64,000 nucleotides of DNA from Bacteroidaceae bacterium. GTDB lineage: Bacteria; Bacteroidota; Bacteroidia; Bacteroidales; Bacteroidaceae. Location of the stretch: NCBI GenBank assembly GCA_017940185.1, contig JAGAZE010000034.1, positions 48,212 to 112,211 of the forward strand, written 5' to 3'. The stretch's first letter is position 1; each line of letters opens with the position of its first letter. The notes under the pieces were generated by a model that was given only the letters and a program-made list of their open reading frames with translations, had not been told where the DNA came from and did not search any database. Of the stretch, positions 1-8,541 are shown one piece after another. The position numbers and the translations under genes were made by a program.

Positions 1-687
1 TGCCGGGCGCAGCGCTTTATATCGGGTGAAGGTGATGGGATACGACAGTATGTAGACGAGCAGTGGCGAGGCGGTATAGGCCAGCGCCACATGGAGCAGT
101 GTGACGTTGCTGAACGAACCAAGCAGCAGTATCACCACGAAGGCCAGCGTATGGCCCAATGCTATCAGCAGATTGTTGATGGCGGGCAGTTGCAGGGCGA
201 GATAGATATTGCCCACAAACTTGAAGATGAACGTTGCCCCCATCACTGCCACCGCAGCGAAGACGATGGTATTGAGATTGCCTACAAGGTGCGGGTCGAC
301 GTTGAGCAGCCGATAGCAGTCCACCTGTCTGATGAGCAGATAGAGCAGTCCGATAATGGCACCGATGATGACGATGAGCATAAAGAAGGTGGTGCTCACC
401 TGTCGGCGTGCTCTCGGCATATCATCTTTGGCCACCGACTCGGCCAGTCTGTTGCGCAAGCCGTTGCCCAAACCTATATCAAACGTGTCGACCCACAGCA
501 GCAGACTGCTGATGATGAGCCACACGCCGTATTCGTACTGATTGAGACACTTCAGCGTGGCAGGCACCAGCAGCAACTGAACAATGCCTGTCCAGCCCTT
601 GATGGCGAACGAACCGAGGATGTTCTTACAAATCAGAGCCGTCCGTCGGTCTTCGTGCAGCAGCTTATGGAGTCGGGAGCGCAGCAT
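1..687 (-). CDS. Wzx-type polysaccharide flippase (C-terminus cut by window edge)
   Basis: About 229 N-terminal residues of a multi-pass membrane protein; the reading frame stays open to base 1, so the C-terminus lies outside the window. The start is the ATG at 687, five bases after the stop of the EpsG-like gene. The translation begins MLRSRLHKLL, then has an amphipathic stretch followed by GVWLIISSLLLWVDTFDIGL and GNGLRNRLAE, the pattern of the MATE/MOP flippase superfamily (oligosaccharide flippases). Further hydrophobic segments lie near residues 95-115, 135-160 and 175-215. Members flip lipid-linked repeat units from the cytoplasmic to the periplasmic face of the inner membrane. Its position last after transferase, export, Wzz and polymerase genes fits a Wzx role. 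Family confidence is good; the substrate is unknown. Confidence 0.8.
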   Translation of the reverse strand, partial: MLRSRLHKLLHEDRRTALICKNILGSFAIKGWTGIVQLLLVPATLKCLNQYEYGVWLIISSLLLWVDTFDIGLGNGLRNRLAESVAKDDMPRARRQVSTTFFMLIVIIGAIIGLLYLLIRQVDCYRLLNVDPHLVGNLNTIVFAAVAVMGATFIFKFVGNIYLALQLPAINNLLIALGHTLAFVVILLLGSFSNVTLLHVALAYTASPLLVYILSYPITFTRYKALRPA

Positions 688-692
688 GTGAC

Positions 693-1736
693 TCAATCAA
701 TCTTTAAAATGGGTTCGTGGAACAGGTTGAGATACAAATACACCAGCGAGATGCTCAACACCATCGCCCTCGACAGCCATGAAGGTCGCACGGTGTAATA
801 GAGGCAGGTGAAGAGTATGATATCGACGATGCCCAGCAATTCGCTCACACGCATAGCGACGATGGGAATCGACGACAGGGCAAGATAGGAGAAGATGGAG
901 AGCCCCATTATCTTCAGCATGAGGGGGAAGTAGGGATTTTCGCTCTTCACTGTGTCGTACATGTAGAGAAAATAGAGGAACATCACATTCTTGACGAGAA
1001 AGACGGCGTTGAACACATTGATTTCGTCGAATGTGCCTTCTTCCTTCAGCATGTCGTAGAGTTCGAGTTTTTCGCCTATGAAGGGCAGCGGAATGGTGGA
1101 GATGCCCAGGTGGAGGAAGTACATCAGGAAGCCCACTGGCACTATGCTCGCCCAGCATAGGCGCACCTTTTGCGTCATCTCTTTGTTGGAGAGCAGCAGC
1201 AGTGGAAAGAGCACTGCCGAGGAATAGTGGAAGAAGAGTGCCGCTGCCATGTAGGCGGCAGCTGCAAGGCGCCGCCCCTCGGCCAATGGCTTGATGGAGA
1301 GCAGAAAGAAGCCCGACGCTATGCCGGCGCGTATCTGGGTGAGCTCGTGCAGGATGTAGTAGTGACCCAGATAGATGGCCACGGCGAGGAAAGCCAGCGG
1401 CGTCAAGCGGCGGATGGCGACAAACTTGAGGCTCACACCGAAAAGGGCATAGAAGAGGAAGATGCTGTGCACATCGCCGAACGCGTTGTAGAATATCTCT
1501 GCGAGAAATAGAAAGGAAAACTCCACGAAGCCCTCGTACAACGGCGTGTCGTAGTTGGCGAAGTACATGTCGTAGGTTTCCGAGTCGTTGTCGATGCCCA
1601 GCGGACGAAAGGCTGCCATGAGTATCAATACCACGCCCACACCCCAATACACATACCACTTATTATCGCCCAGCTCCTCCTCAAAGTAGCTTATCAGGCA
1701 GATAACGTAGAGTATGATGAGCAGCAGATATACCAT
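693..1736 (-). CDS. EpsG-like membrane protein, putative Wzy-type polymerase
   Basis: A 347-residue polytopic membrane protein with about ten hydrophobic segments, beginning MVYLLLIILYVICLIS. The early motif with R-P-L-G-I-D-N-D-S-x-x-Y resembles the FRxxxGxDxxxY signature of the EpsG family (residues ~44-58). EpsG proteins are thought to polymerise lipid-linked repeat units in the periplasm during exopolysaccharide synthesis. The gene lies 12 bases downstream of the wzz stop and 5 bases upstream of the flippase start, so the three are almost certainly co-transcribed. The Wzz-polymerase-flippase neighbourhood is what a Wzx/Wzy-dependent pathway needs, which supports the call more than residue-level similarity does. 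An O-antigen ligase-like role is a less likely alternative. Confidence 0.75.
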   Translation of the reverse strand: MVYLLLIILYVICLISYFEEELGDNKWYVYWGVGVVLILMAAFRPLGIDNDSETYDMYFANYDTPLYEGFVEFSFLFLAEIFYNAFGDVHSIFLFYALFGVSLKFVAIRRLTPLAFLAVAIYLGHYYILHELTQIRAGIASGFFLLSIKPLAEGRRLAAAAYMAAALFFHYSSAVLFPLLLLSNKEMTQKVRLCWASIVPVGFLMYFLHLGISTIPLPFIGEKLELYDMLKEEGTFDEINVFNAVFLVKNVMFLYFLYMYDTVKSENPYFPLMLKIMGLSIFSYLALSSIPIVAMRVSELLGIVDIILFTCLYYTVRPSWLSRAMVLSISLVYLYLNLFHEPILKID

Positions 1737-1748
1737 GTGTCAACCTTT

Positions 1749-2894
1749 TCAGGCCTCTGTTTTTTCGCTGTCGTTGTCGTCAGCCTGCGATTGCTCAGAA
1801 TCGGCGGATTGCGCACCCGACTCGTCGGCCGACTTATTGGGGCTGTCGGTTTTTTTTCTGATAACGTAGATGGCCGTTACGAAGAAGGTAATAAGCAGCA
1901 CTGCCAGCACGGTGAACATGCGCTTGGGGCCTGCGGGCTTGGTGGGCACGGAGGCGTTTTGTATGACGGTGAAGGCAGGCGTGCGCTCTTGCAGCTTGGC
2001 CTTGGCCATCTCCATCTGATTGGTCTGCAACTGGTAGTTGTTGAACTTGAGCTGCATCTCGTTTTCCAGTTCGTCGCGTTTCAATTTGAAACTCTCCAGC
2101 ACCAGGTCTTCGTTGGCATCGCAGAAGGCTGCATACTTCTCTTGCGCCACGAGGTATTGGCGTTTGGCATCGGCGGCAAGCCTGGTGACGTGCTCCAGGT
2201 CGATGCGCGCCTTTTTGGTGCGGTAGTCGATGATAAACTGCTGCAGCCGGCTGCGTGCCGTGTCGGCTATCATGGCGCACACCAGTGGGTCTTGGTCGGT
2301 CACACTGATGGCAATCACGTTGGTGCGCTTGTCAACCACGCAGCGTATCTTGCCGCCTATGGCCTTGGCCACGTCGCTCTGGTCCTTCGTCATGTTGAAG
2401 GGGTTCACATTCCATTCTGCATTGGCTTTGCCGCCGCCCTCATCGTCGCCTGCCAGCTTATGAAGCAGCCAATGGAAGGCGTTCTGCCACCAGGCATGGC
2501 GCTGATGGTCTTTCAGGTATTTATAATAGGTGGTACTCAGGCTGCCGTCTTTCTTCGCCACCTTCACGGGAAAGAGGCTTACCTGAAAGTCGGTAGACGA
2601 CATCATGTCGGGGTACATCTTCGGGATGATGGCGTCTTGCGTCGGCATGTTGCCTATGTTGAGTCCCATCGTTGATGCGAGCGAGCCGAGACCGCCCACA
2701 TTGGGTGTGCTACTCTCGGGGGCGAGCTTCACCACACACTGATAGTAGCGGGGCACGGGAAGGATGACTACGCAGGTGAGGATAAAGGCCAGCGGAAGGG
2801 TGATGAAGAAGTACTTCTTTCCCTTCCGTAGTTTGCGTAGTATGTCTCCTATGCTCACTTCACGACGCCGTGGAGTTTTCTCTTGTTGTTCCAT
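1749..2894 (-). CDS. Wzz-family polysaccharide chain-length determinant
   Basis: A 381-residue inner-membrane polysaccharide co-polymerase. A basic cytoplasmic N-terminus with SIGDILRKLRKGKK precedes a first membrane segment (residues ~34-54). A large periplasmic part contains the conserved N-terminal Wzz region (YYQCVVKLAPES) and a coiled-coil-rich stretch around residues 215-310. A Pro/Lys segment, VPTKPAGPKR, leads into the second membrane segment (~325-347), and the tail is acidic and Ser-rich. No tyrosine-kinase domain is fused, so this is a class 1-like PCP rather than a BY-kinase. Wzz proteins set the modal length of the polymer by acting on the Wzy polymerase. It sits 32 bases after the export gene and 12 bases before the EpsG-like gene. 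Confidence 0.88.
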   Translation of the reverse strand: MEQQEKTPRRREVSIGDILRKLRKGKKYFFITLPLAFILTCVVILPVPRYYQCVVKLAPESSTPNVGGLGSLASTMGLNIGNMPTQDAIIPKMYPDMMSSTDFQVSLFPVKVAKKDGSLSTTYYKYLKDHQRHAWWQNAFHWLLHKLAGDDEGGGKANAEWNVNPFNMTKDQSDVAKAIGGKIRCVVDKRTNVIAISVTDQDPLVCAMIADTARSRLQQFIIDYRTKKARIDLEHVTRLAADAKRQYLVAQEKYAAFCDANEDLVLESFKLKRDELENEMQLKFNNYQLQTNQMEMAKAKLQERTPAFTVIQNASVPTKPAGPKRMFTVLAVLLITFFVTAIYVIRKKTDSPNKSADESGAQSADSEQSQADDNDSEKTEA

Positions 2895-2926
2895 GAGTGG
2901 TGTGTGCTGATTGGGTATGTGTGCGA

Positions 2927-5557
2927 TTATTTCAGTATGTTGGCCACTGTGGCGAGGATGGCTACGAGCGAGCTGCCCGCCGTGACGAGCGACATGGTTT
3001 CGGCCATGGTCATCTTGTTGAGCGACTTGGCGGGCACCACTATCTCACTGCCCGGACCTGGCTTGGCGTTATGCCCCACCTTGGCCACGGTGCCGTTCAT
3101 GTAGATGATGTAGGTCTGGTTTTTCTTCGCCTTCGACGAGAAACCGCCCGCCTGGTCGATATAGTAGCTCACGCTCTTGCCTTCGCGGTAGCCCACGGTG
3201 TTAGGATACATCACCTCGCCGTTGATTTTCACTGTGCCATTATATTGTGGCACGATGAGTCGGTCGCCCTCGCGCAGCACGATGTCTTCGCGTCCGCCAG
3301 GATTAGCCAATGCCTTGTCGAGTTCGATGCCCACAGGGTAACTCTCGGGTATCTCATACTTCTTCACCTGCTTGCTGTTGTCGGTGTTCTGCGGCATATT
3401 GGCCATGTTGCCGGTCTTCACTGCCAGCTCCATCATGTTGGTTTCATACTCTTCCTGCTGCTTTTTCAGCACGGCTTCCATTCTGAGGCGCTCTTCATCG
3501 TTCACCTTACGCTCCAGTCGAGCACCTTTGGCATAGGCCAAGTCGCCCACTCCACCGGCGGCATTCACCAGGTCGGACAACCGTGGGGTCTTCTTGGAGA
3601 GTGTGTATGTGCCTTCAAACATCACTTCTCCCTCCACCTTCACCTTGCGTTGCTGATATGTGCCGGGACTTCTGCGCACATAGACCTCGTCGAAAGGCAT
3701 GAGGATGAATCCTGGTTCGCCGTCGATGACGAAGCCGTCTTTCAGGGCGAAGGTGTAGTTGCGTGCTGTGATGCTGTCGTTGGTCAATGCTTTGGGATTG
3801 GTGATGCGCCGCGCCACATCGACCTTCACCGTCGAGGCTTTGTCGGTGAGTCCGCCTGCCTGCAACACCAGGTCTTCAAGTGTTTCGTTGGCGGCGTATT
3901 TGTATATGCCCGGATAGTGCACCTCGCCGTGGATGGTGACAGTCTGCTCCACCATCATCTCCTGTTTGGTGGGGATGAAGAGCACGTCGTTGGGTTTCAG
4001 TGCTATGTCGGGCACGCTGCCGTCGAGGATGCCCTGCACGTCGACCTGCACCACTTCCAGTGTGCGGTCTTCACGCATGCGGTGCATCACGGCGTGGGCA
4101 GTGAAGGCTTCTTCCTTCAGTCCCTCAGCACTCTCTATCAGTGTGCGCACGCTGTTGATGCCATCGCCTACCTGGTACATGCCCGGACGGAACACGGCAC
4201 CTTTCACCTCCACGCGGTTTTCAAAGCGTGAGATGATGCTGTCTACAAACAGCGAGTCTTCGTCGGAGAGATGGAAGGCACTCATGTCGAATTCTTCCAC
4301 GTTGTAGATGGAAAACTGACGTCCGGTCTTGCGTATGAGTCGCACCGACTGGGTGTAGGCATCGCCTGTGAAGCCGCCCGCATACTTCAGCAGGGTGGCC
4401 ACGCTCTCATTCTTGCGCATCTCGTAGTACATCGGACGCTTCACCTTACCTGTCACGTTCACCAGACAGTCGTAGGAGCCCACGTAGATCACGTCGTTGT
4501 CTTGCAGATGCACATTGGGTGTGCGGCCGTTAAGCATCATGTCGTACACGTCGACATTGGCTATCACCCTGCCGTTGCGGTGCACTTTGATGTTGCGCAG
4601 TGTGCCGATGTCGCTGATGCCGCCTGCCATGTAAAGGGCATTGAGCGGTGTGGCAAAGGCCGACACGGTATATGTGCCTGGCGTCTTCACCTCACCGTAC
4701 ACGTTGACGGTGATGGTGCGTGTCTGTCCCACGGTGAGGCGTATGTTGCTGTTGCTGTAGCGCGACCCCATCTGCCGCTTCAGCTGATCGTTGGCCTGAC
4801 TGACGGTGAGTCCGCCGATGTTGATGGGTCCGAATCCTTCCACGGTCACCGTGCCGTCGGGCGACACGGTGCCCTTCACTGAGCGCTGCGAGGCGCCGAA
4901 GATGTCGATGAACACCTCGTCGCCAGCACCTATCACATAGTTGCGTGGTGTGCCGATGTTCATGGCGGGCTCAAAGGAGAGGTTCTTGTTGCTGAATATG
5001 TTGCGACCGAACACCTTGCGTTTCTTCTTGTCGCGCTCTACCTCCTTGAGCAGTTTCTCATACATGGCCGCGGTGTCGACGGGCACCCAGTCGTCCATCT
5101 CTTCCATCATGCGCTGGAATTCCTCGTCGTTTTCGTCGTAGGTATGCTGTCGGGGCAGTTCTTCCTCTTTAATCCGATAGTCGGAGTATTTGCCACGGTC
5201 AAGGTTTTCATCGTAGTCTTCATCGAAGGGCGACTTCTTCGTGGTTTTTCCGGTCTTGGTGGAGGCTTTGCGTGTGCGGTTGTCCTTATTGGTCCTGCCG
5301 TCCACGCCCGACAACATGCCGAGCCCGTCGTCCTCCTGTGCACGCTCAAACTTCTTGCGCACACGCTGTATCTGCGTCACATTCACGCCACGCTGCATCA
5401 GCTTGGTGACAATCTGCGACTGCGAACTGCCGCTGCGGGTCTCACGGATGATGAACTGCAACACCTGATCGTCGGTCATCGACGACTGTGCTTGCAGCCC
5501 CATGCTGAAGACAAACAAGCCTGTGAGTATCAACAGTATCTTTCTCATGTATTGCAT
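2927..5557 (-). CDS. SLBB-domain polysaccharide export outer-membrane protein
   Basis: An 876-residue exported protein; the start was placed at the ATG at 5557 (a second ATG is at 5548) because the signal peptide MRKILLILTGLFVFSMGLQAQ follows at once, although the frame is open much further upstream. After a helical N-terminal part (DDQVLQFIIRE...) and a charged linker comes a Poly_export domain (NYVIGAGDEVFIDIFG, ~residues 200-275). Six SLBB-type beta-grasp repeats follow, each with the pattern V-x-G-E/A-V-x-x-P-G-x-Y then AGG: VYGEVKTPGTY, VTGKVKRPMYY, VKGAVFRPGMY, IHGEVHYPGIY, VEGEVMFEGTY, INGEVMYPNTV. The C-terminus is hydrophobic. This is the Wza-like channel for exopolysaccharide export, with more SLBB repeats than classical Wza. 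It acts with the Wzz protein encoded 32 bases downstream. Confidence 0.9.
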   Translation of the reverse strand: MQYMRKILLILTGLFVFSMGLQAQSSMTDDQVLQFIIRETRSGSSQSQIVTKLMQRGVNVTQIQRVRKKFERAQEDDGLGMLSGVDGRTNKDNRTRKASTKTGKTTKKSPFDEDYDENLDRGKYSDYRIKEEELPRQHTYDENDEEFQRMMEEMDDWVPVDTAAMYEKLLKEVERDKKKRKVFGRNIFSNKNLSFEPAMNIGTPRNYVIGAGDEVFIDIFGASQRSVKGTVSPDGTVTVEGFGPINIGGLTVSQANDQLKRQMGSRYSNSNIRLTVGQTRTITVNVYGEVKTPGTYTVSAFATPLNALYMAGGISDIGTLRNIKVHRNGRVIANVDVYDMMLNGRTPNVHLQDNDVIYVGSYDCLVNVTGKVKRPMYYEMRKNESVATLLKYAGGFTGDAYTQSVRLIRKTGRQFSIYNVEEFDMSAFHLSDEDSLFVDSIISRFENRVEVKGAVFRPGMYQVGDGINSVRTLIESAEGLKEEAFTAHAVMHRMREDRTLEVVQVDVQGILDGSVPDIALKPNDVLFIPTKQEMMVEQTVTIHGEVHYPGIYKYAANETLEDLVLQAGGLTDKASTVKVDVARRITNPKALTNDSITARNYTFALKDGFVIDGEPGFILMPFDEVYVRRSPGTYQQRKVKVEGEVMFEGTYTLSKKTPRLSDLVNAAGGVGDLAYAKGARLERKVNDEERLRMEAVLKKQQEEYETNMMELAVKTGNMANMPQNTDNSKQVKKYEIPESYPVGIELDKALANPGGREDIVLREGDRLIVPQYNGTVKINGEVMYPNTVGYREGKSVSYYIDQAGGFSSKAKKNQTYIIYMNGTVAKVGHNAKPGPGSEIVVPAKSLNKMTMAETMSLVTAGSSLVAILATVANILK

Positions 5558-5688
5558 CGTTGTTGGTATTTCGTGGTATGGGTTCAATTGGTATTTGTCA
5601 ATTGCCGATCTGACTGGCGTCTGCTGAATGCAGGGGTGACCGCTTTTTTCGTCTGCAGTGTTGCCACGCAGGCTCAACCTGCCGTGTG

Positions 5689-6357
5689 TCAGAATGTCTT
5701 TCCGCGCAGCAGGCGACAGAAGGTGGTCCACAGTATTTGCGCATCGAGGCGCAGCGAGCGGTTCTCCAAATAGCGTATGTCCATGTCGAGGCGTTTCAGC
5801 ATCTTTGCCATGGTGTCGGTGTAGCCGTTGTAGAGCGTGGCTTCCGATGTGAGTCCCGGGCGCATCTCGTAGATGAGCTCGTAGCGCGTGGTGTGCTCCA
5901 TAATCTTGTTGATGAAGTACTGCCTTTCGGGTCGTGGTCCGACGAGCGACATGTCGCCGCGCAGCACATTCCACATCTGCGGCAGTTCATCAAGATGGCG
6001 GCGCCGCAGCCAACGCTCAAAGCGCGTGCCGTATTCCTCGTCACCATGGGGCAGGAGACGTGGGCCATCGGCTTCCACCTCACTGCTCATCGTGCGAAAC
6101 TTGTATATCTGGAAGGGGCGGCCGCCTCGGCCTATGCGTTCCTGTCGGAAAAACACGGAGCCGTTGCGCTGTGCCGCCAGCCGCAGCGCGATGAAGGCAA
6201 GCAAGGGCGATGCCACAAGCAACCCCAATGCCGAGAAGGCGATGTCTACACACCGCTTCACACCCAGCTGCACGCCATTCATGGCGTCGTGGCGCTGCTT
6301 GATACCCAACTGTTGCTTCATACGTAAGAGACTCTGAGATGCTCGTTTCCCGCGCAT
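5689..6357 (-). CDS. Bacterial sugar transferase, undecaprenyl-phosphate glycosyl-1-phosphate transferase
   Basis: About 222 residues from the ATG at 6357. That start has a strong AGGAGG about 11 bases upstream, which is unusual in Bacteroidetes and decides the choice; an ATG at 6321 is a shorter alternative and a GTG at 6369 a longer one. One hydrophobic hairpin (VDIAFSALGLLVASPLLAFI) is followed by the family motifs: FFRQERIGRGGRPF, IYKFRTM, RRRHLDELPQMWNVLRGDMS and LVGPRPE. The enzyme moves a sugar-1-phosphate from a nucleotide sugar to undecaprenyl phosphate at the inner membrane, starting the repeat unit. The length matches the short monotopic (PglC/WcaJ C-terminal) form without the extra WcaJ membrane domain. 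It is the first gene of the minus-strand exopolysaccharide operon, 131 bases upstream of the export gene. Confidence 0.92.
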   Translation of the reverse strand: MRGKRASQSLLRMKQQLGIKQRHDAMNGVQLGVKRCVDIAFSALGLLVASPLLAFIALRLAAQRNGSVFFRQERIGRGGRPFQIYKFRTMSSEVEADGPRLLPHGDEEYGTRFERWLRRRHLDELPQMWNVLRGDMSLVGPRPERQYFINKIMEHTTRYELIYEMRPGLTSEATLYNGYTDTMAKMLKRLDMDIRYLENRSLRLDAQILWTTFCRLLRGKTF

Positions 6358-6457
6358 GCGCGCGCACACCTCCTTTAATATAACCGCAAAAGTGGCACTT
6401 TTATTGCAGTCGGCATAAGTTTTTTTACTAAAAAATTCCGCATTCGCGAAAATGTCG

Positions 6458-6465
6458 TACCTTTG
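6458..6465 (+). promoter_or_regulatory. Bacteroidetes -7 promoter element for ssrA
   Basis: TACCTTTG followed by C matches the Bacteroidetes sigma-ABfr -7 consensus TAnnTTTG. It lies about 50 bases upstream of the mature tmRNA 5' end, allowing a processed leader. Confidence 0.65.
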
Positions 6466-6515
6466 CGGCCGGTGAATTGTGCACTTGTTGCGCTTTCGCC
6501 TTCACCCGATACTTC

Positions 6516-6912
6516 GGGGCTGACCGGATTTGACGGCAAGCCGGAGTGAGGTGTAAGCACGCGGAGCAGTGGATGTTCTCTCCTTAAACAGAACGTTCGA
6601 CACAATAATTGGCAACAACTCTTATGCTCTCGCTGCCTGATCGAAGAACAGTAGATCGCGCTTAATCCCACTACCAGGTAGAGGGACGAGACATCGCTCA
6701 AGGACTCTTTTTCCGAAATGCCTTGATTCAGCGGTGCAGACGAAGTCGGAAATAGTGGCAGCGGGTCTCGACGATGCCATGAAGATTGAGAGACTAAGGC
6801 AGCAGTTGGTGGTCCGGGTCTTGCTGTTGCACGAAAACCAAAGGCCGGAATAAGCGTGTAGAAAGCATCTTGTTTCCTTGTGCGGACGAGGGTTCGACTC
6901 CCTCCAGCTCCA
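6516..6912 (+). ncRNA. ssrA: tmRNA (transfer-messenger RNA)
   Basis: The tRNA-like ends are visible: the 5' end GGGGCTGACCGGATTTGACG pairs through its first seven bases with CAGCTCC near the 3' end (6905-6911), preceded by a T-arm containing GGTTCGACTCC. The discriminator A is at 6912 and CCA is not encoded. The tag reading frame at 6611-6640 (GGC to TGA) encodes GNNSYALAA, matching the usual A-L-A-A ending that marks proteins for ClpXP-type proteolysis. tmRNA with SmpB rescues ribosomes stalled on broken mRNAs. The apparent minus-strand ORFs here are artefacts. The exact resume codon could be one triplet earlier or later. Confidence 0.95.
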
Positions 6913-6936
6913 CTTGAACTTCACCACAGTGAAGCG

Positions 6937-6969
6937 TGCAGAACTCTCACCCGTCGTGAGGGTTCTGCA
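6937..6969 (+). terminator. Rho-independent terminator after tmRNA
   Basis: A 14-bp stem (6937-6950 with 6956-6969, one G-T pair) around a 5-base loop, followed by TGTTTTA, 25 bases after the tmRNA 3' end. Confidence 0.8.
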
Positions 6970-7043
6970 TGTTTTATGGCACGGGAAAAGGATGCTGACA
7001 AAGAGAGGGATTGCGTAACGCAAGAGACCTTCCGAAAACGTTT

Positions 7044-7067
7044 GGGTCTGTTCGACCCATTTTTTTT
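7044..7067 (+). terminator. Second terminator-like hairpin with T-run
   Basis: GGGTC (7044-7048) pairs with GACCC (7054-7058) around TGTTC and is followed by A and a run of eight T. It is a backup terminator for ssrA or the end of a short unrecognised transcript. Confidence 0.55.
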
Positions 7068-7209
7068 GCCGTTGCCTGCACCTAACACCTATAACTTCCT
7101 GACTTAAAAGAAAATAAATGGCGCAGGCACATTGCGCTGCCTACACCTGCCTACACCGGCATTGAGAGTTGAAGCGCAGGGTGAAAAATCGAAAGTAAAG
7201 TCAAGGTAT

Positions 7210-7340
7210 TGCAAGTGTAGCCCAATTGCAGTGCGATTAGGCTACACTTGCAGTGCGATTGGGCTACAGTTGCAGTGCGATTAGGCTACACTTGGAGTAC
7301 GATTGGGCTACACTTGGAGTACGATTGGGCTACACTTGCA
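7210..7340. repeat. 22-bp tandem repeat array, locus A (5 units plus one inverted unit)
   Basis: Five consecutive 22-bp units at 7231, 7253, 7275, 7297 and 7319, each close to GTGCGATTGGGCTACACTTG plus 2 bases, are preceded by one inverted copy (7210-7230, TGCAAGTGTAGCCCAATTGC). There are no spacers, so this is not CRISPR. The same core (ATTGGGC, then ACTTGC) recurs at 34.4 kb and 55.9 kb. The rest of the 6970-7423 gap holds no convincing gene. Confidence 0.85.
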
Positions 7341-7395
7341 CCCGAAAAAACCTCTGCGGCGGCCTGATCGACTATCTGTAAGGCTGCCGCAGAGG
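7341..7395 (-). terminator. Terminator of the alpha/beta hydrolase gene
   Basis: CCTCTGCGGC (7351-7360) pairs with GCCGCAGAGG (7386-7395). On the minus strand the stem is followed by TTTTTT (complement of 7345-7350). It lies just downstream of the hydrolase stop. Confidence 0.7.
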
Positions 7396-7423
7396 CGTAA
7401 TGGGTAGGAAGGGGGGGCTGATG

Positions 7424-8242
7424 TCAGAAACTTTCAAGCCATCCTTGCAATTCCATGAGCAGTTGCATGTGGAACTTAAATCCCAGTTTAGAGCCGAAGC
7501 CGTGTCCGCCTGTGGGCCACACATGCAGCGAGGCTGGCACATCGTGGCGATAGAGCTCAGTATAGTAGTTCACTCCATTGGCGGGCTGCACCACGTCGTC
7601 GTCGTCGCTCAGTACGATGAAGGCGCGCGGCGTCACGCGTGTCACGCTCAAGTCGCTGCTGTATTGCTTTTCTTTCTTTTCCTTCACATTCTTGCCCAAC
7701 AGATTGTCGTGTGAGCCTTGGTGGGTGATGCCCGAGAGCATGGTGATGACGGGATAGAACAGTATTTGGAAGTTGGGTTTGGCACTGCCTTCGGCATGTG
7801 TGGCCACGTAGGAAGCCAGGTGTCCTCCTGCCGATGAGCCCATGATGCCCACATCGTTGGTGTTGATACGCCACTCGCCGGCAAACTGCCGCATCACGCG
7901 CATGGCTTCTTCGCCATCCTCCAGCGGCACCTCGGCCTTTCCGTGGGGCAGACGGTACTTCAGCACGGCTGCAGTGATGCCCATATTGTTGAAAAACTCT
8001 GCCCAGTCGGTGCCCTCGGTCTTCATGGCGTGACCGGCATAGCCTCCGCCGGGACAGATGACGATGGCGCGGCCCGTGGCACGCTTCGGATCGGCGATGT
8101 AAACAGTAAGCCGTGCGGTGTCGTTCTTCACGCTGCTCTTATGGGGAGCGCCTTTAGGCCATAGGTCGATATTGACTACGCGCTGTGCCGAAGCCGAAAG
8201 GCACAAAGCGCAAACAATGATGCTCAGGAATAAGTGCTTCAT
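7424..8242 (-). CDS. Secreted alpha/beta hydrolase (esterase/acetylxylan-esterase-like)
   Basis: A 272-residue protein with a signal peptide (MKHLFLSIIVCALCLSASAQ, cut near residue 19-20). Alpha/beta-hydrolase landmarks are visible in order: an oxyanion-hole region IVICPGGGYAGHA, the nucleophile elbow GIMGSSAGGHLAS (G-x-S-x-G), an acidic residue in VLSDDDDVVQ and the catalytic histidine in PTGGHGFG. This order and length match BD-FAE/AXE-type carbohydrate esterases and related lipases, which remove acyl groups from sugars or small esters in the periplasm or outside the cell. It is a single gene on the minus strand with its own promoter and terminator, convergent with the tmRNA. Substrate is not deducible from sequence; a peptidase of the S9 clan is less likely given the size. 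Confidence 0.85.
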   Translation of the reverse strand: MKHLFLSIIVCALCLSASAQRVVNIDLWPKGAPHKSSVKNDTARLTVYIADPKRATGRAIVICPGGGYAGHAMKTEGTDWAEFFNNMGITAAVLKYRLPHGKAEVPLEDGEEAMRVMRQFAGEWRINTNDVGIMGSSAGGHLASYVATHAEGSAKPNFQILFYPVITMLSGITHQGSHDNLLGKNVKEKKEKQYSSDLSVTRVTPRAFIVLSDDDDVVQPANGVNYYTELYRHDVPASLHVWPTGGHGFGSKLGFKFHMQLLMELQGWLESF

Positions 8243-8347
8243 ATTGGTCGTTTGGTAAATGATTTGTCAGGTAGCACCGACGCCGTCAACCGCTGCTTAG
8301 GCGGCATGCGTCGTCTAGGTATTGCCATGTCAGGGCAATACAAAGTG

Positions 8348-8355
8348 CAAAGGTA
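8348..8355 (-). promoter_or_regulatory. -7 promoter element for the alpha/beta hydrolase
   Basis: On the minus strand TACCTTTG followed by C, matching TAnnTTTG, about 105 bases upstream of the hydrolase start. Confidence 0.55.
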
Positions 8356-8472
8356 CGCTTTTTTCGCAACACTGCAAATGCAAGAGCAAAAACAGAGACC
8401 TTCTACTCTGACCGTCAACATGCCAAAGTGCGAAAATCGCCTATATTAATATGGTGAACGTGAAAGAATGCT

Positions 8473-8480
8473 TACTTTTG
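8473..8480 (+). promoter_or_regulatory. -7 promoter element for topA
   Basis: TACTTTTG followed by C, 61 bases upstream of the topA ATG; divergent from the hydrolase promoter. The 8243-8541 gap holds these two promoters and no gene. Confidence 0.65.
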
Positions 8481-8541
8481 CGCCCGAAAAGTTAATGCCC
8501 TTTCTTATGGGCTCCCACAACCAACACACTGCAATAACCTC

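Noticed and set aside
91-798. Plus-strand frame of 235 codons at the left edge
   Set aside because: Antisense of the flippase, which has a proper membrane-protein translation continuing the minus-strand operon.
6375-7023. Minus-strand open frames of 108 and 133 codons
   Set aside because: They lie across the tmRNA, whose ends, T-arm and tag frame are clear; the frames are chance.
7210-7340. CRISPR array
   Set aside because: Repeats are contiguous 22-bp units without spacers, and no cas genes are nearby; the same holds for loci B and C.
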